A DNA stretch of 61,164 nt. It comes from Solirubrobacter ginsenosidimutans (GTDB lineage: Bacteria > Actinomycetota > Thermoleophilia > Solirubrobacterales > Solirubrobacteraceae). A model generated the notes under the pieces. It saw only the letters and a program-made list of their open reading frames with translations. It ran no database searches and was not told where the DNA came from. The translations under genes and the position numbers were made by a program. The DNA is taken from the NCBI RefSeq assembly GCF_027587205.1, contig NZ_JAPDOD010000054.1:1-61164 (forward strand). The letters run 5' to 3'. Positions 60,273 through 61,164 of the stretch are shown here, in pieces; positions within the stretch are counted from its first letter, which is position 1, and each line of letters begins with the position of its first letter.

Positions 60273-61164
60273 ATGGAGGAACTGCTCTCCGCCCTCAGCC
60301 TCGAGCAGAAGGTGCGGCTGCTCACCGGGGCCGACTTCTGGTCGCTGCACGCCGAGCCGGCCATCGGGCTGCGGGCGATCGTGACCTCCGACGGGCCCGC
60401 GGGCGTGCGCGGCCGTCTGTGGGACGAGCGCGACCCGTCGGCCAACGTCCCGTCGCCGACGGCGCTCGCCGCGACGTGGGACGAGCGGCGGGTCGAGCGG
60501 GTCGCCCGGCTGCTGGCGTACGAGGCGCGGCGCAAGGGCGTCGATGTGCTCTTGGCGCCGACGGTCAACCTCCACCGGTCGCCGCTCGGCGGGCGGGTCT
60601 TCGAGTGCTTCTCGGAGGACCCGTACCTCACGGGCATGCTCGGCGCCGCGTTCGTGCGCGGGTTGCAGGCCGAGGGCGTCGCGGCGACGGTCAAGCACTT
60701 CGTGGCCAACGACTCCGAGACCGAACGGTTCACTTTGGACGCGCGGGTGGGCTCGCGAGCGCTCCGCGAGCTGTACCTGCTGCCGTTCGAGCTGATCATG
60801 GCGGCGGGGCCGTGGGCGGTGATGGCGGCCTATAACGGCGTCAACGGTGTGACGATGACCGAGTCGCCGCTGCTGAATGCGGTGTTGAAGGACGAGTGGG
60901 GCTGGGACGGCGTCGTCGTCTCCGACTGGATGGCCGCGCGCGGGACCGTCGGCGCGGGCAACGCGGGGCTGGACCTGGCGATGCCAGGCCCGTCCGGCCC
61001 GTGGGGCGACGCGCTGGTCGCCGCGGTACGGGACGGCTCGGTCAGCGAGGCGGCGGTCGACGACAAGGTCGCGCGCATCCTGCGCCTCGCGGCGCGGGTG
61101 GGAGCGCTGGGCGGCGCCGCCGCCGGCGCCGCGCCGGCCACGGCGGCGTCGCCCACCGCCACGG
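60273..61164 (+). CDS. Glycoside hydrolase family 3 beta-glucosidase, N-terminal part (cut by window edge)
   Basis: The first 297 residues of a GH3 enzyme with the (beta/alpha)8 barrel. Family motifs visible are LSLEQKVRLLTGADFW, IVTSDGPAGVRG, LLAPTVNLHRSPLGGRVFECFSEDP, VAATVKHFVANDSETERF (the KHF signature), MAAYNGVNG and the nucleophile Asp in WDGVVVSDWMAARG. No signal peptide is seen, so it is probably cytoplasmic and acts on imported cellobiose-like sugars. The Gly/Ala/Pro/Thr-rich residues at the window edge look like an inter-domain linker. ATG 60273 is used. Confidence 0.9.
   Translation, partial: MEELLSALSLEQKVRLLTGADFWSLHAEPAIGLRAIVTSDGPAGVRGRLWDERDPSANVPSPTALAATWDERRVERVARLLAYEARRKGVDVLLAPTVNLHRSPLGGRVFECFSEDPYLTGMLGAAFVRGLQAEGVAATVKHFVANDSETERFTLDARVGSRALRELYLLPFELIMAAGPWAVMAAYNGVNGVTMTESPLLNAVLKDEWGWDGVVVSDWMAARGTVGAGNAGLDLAMPGPSGPWGDALVAAVRDGSVSEAAVDDKVARILRLAARVGALGGAAAGAAPATAASPTAT

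Overview
The window is very GC-rich, densely packed, bacterial chromosomal DNA. The gene set suggests a high-GC actinobacterium, most plausibly class Thermoleophilia (Solirubrobacter/Conexibacter-like). It includes split methylmalonyl-CoA mutase, acyl-CoA carboxylase with a small epsilon-like subunit, many secreted Ig-like and beta-propeller proteins, a large LuxR-type regulator and several ECF sigma factors. The taxonomic placement is inference from content. No rRNA, tRNA, CRISPR array, transposase or phage gene was seen. No gene-free stretch exceeds about 240 bases.

Layout. 1-5.6 kb: selB (cut by the window edge) and selA for selenocysteine, on either side of an acetolactate synthase gene with its own branched-chain-rich leader peptide, then a secreted Ig-like protein. 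5.6-16.5 kb: methylmalonyl-CoA mutase subunit, a Cys/Met PLP enzyme divergent from a FAD oxidase and its GntR regulator, a 1529-residue secreted protein with 13 Ig-like repeats and RTX-type repeats, and a carboxylase beta subunit. 16.5-25.4 kb: secreted propeller proteins, a LacI regulator, and a three-gene unit of lipoprotein, Flp-pilin/TSP3/nuclease-like toxin and pentapeptide-repeat protein, followed by PhoD phosphatase. 25.4-32.6 kb: candidate epsilon subunit, phosphatase, biotin carboxylase/BCCP, M20 peptidase and a ClpB-like AAA+ protein whose C-terminus resembles release factor RF2. 32.7-46 kb: ECF sigma, MFS and LacI control unit, collagen-like protein, LAL regulator, MocR regulator divergent from SIS and EamA genes, FHA, metallo-hydrolase, HAD, NfeD and slipin. 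46-61 kb: sucCD, delta-60 protein, PLP decarboxylase, a sigma/anti-sigma fusion, a kynurenine-degradation operon, MarR/efflux pair, AraC, ChaA-type exchanger, HAD and the start of a GH3 glycosidase.

How genes work together. Carboxylase alpha (26.4 kb), beta (14.9 kb) and candidate epsilon (25.4 kb), methylmalonyl-CoA mutase (5.7 kb) and succinyl-CoA synthetase (46.1 kb) together form a propionyl-CoA to succinate route, scattered over the window. Several regulator genes sit next to palindromes or direct repeats of the kind their families bind (GntR, two LacI, MocR, MarR).

The two most unusual systems are (1) the pilin-anchored putative nuclease toxin with a translationally coupled pentapeptide-repeat partner, and (2) the ClpB/RF2 chimera that keeps RF2 domain-1-like and tail-like segments but has lost the GGQ domain and the second-ring pore loop. 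A family of composite GGGG(C/T)C(A/T)G(A/G)CCCC palindromes occurs three times; one copy lies in frame inside a MocR gene and one forms the end of selA.
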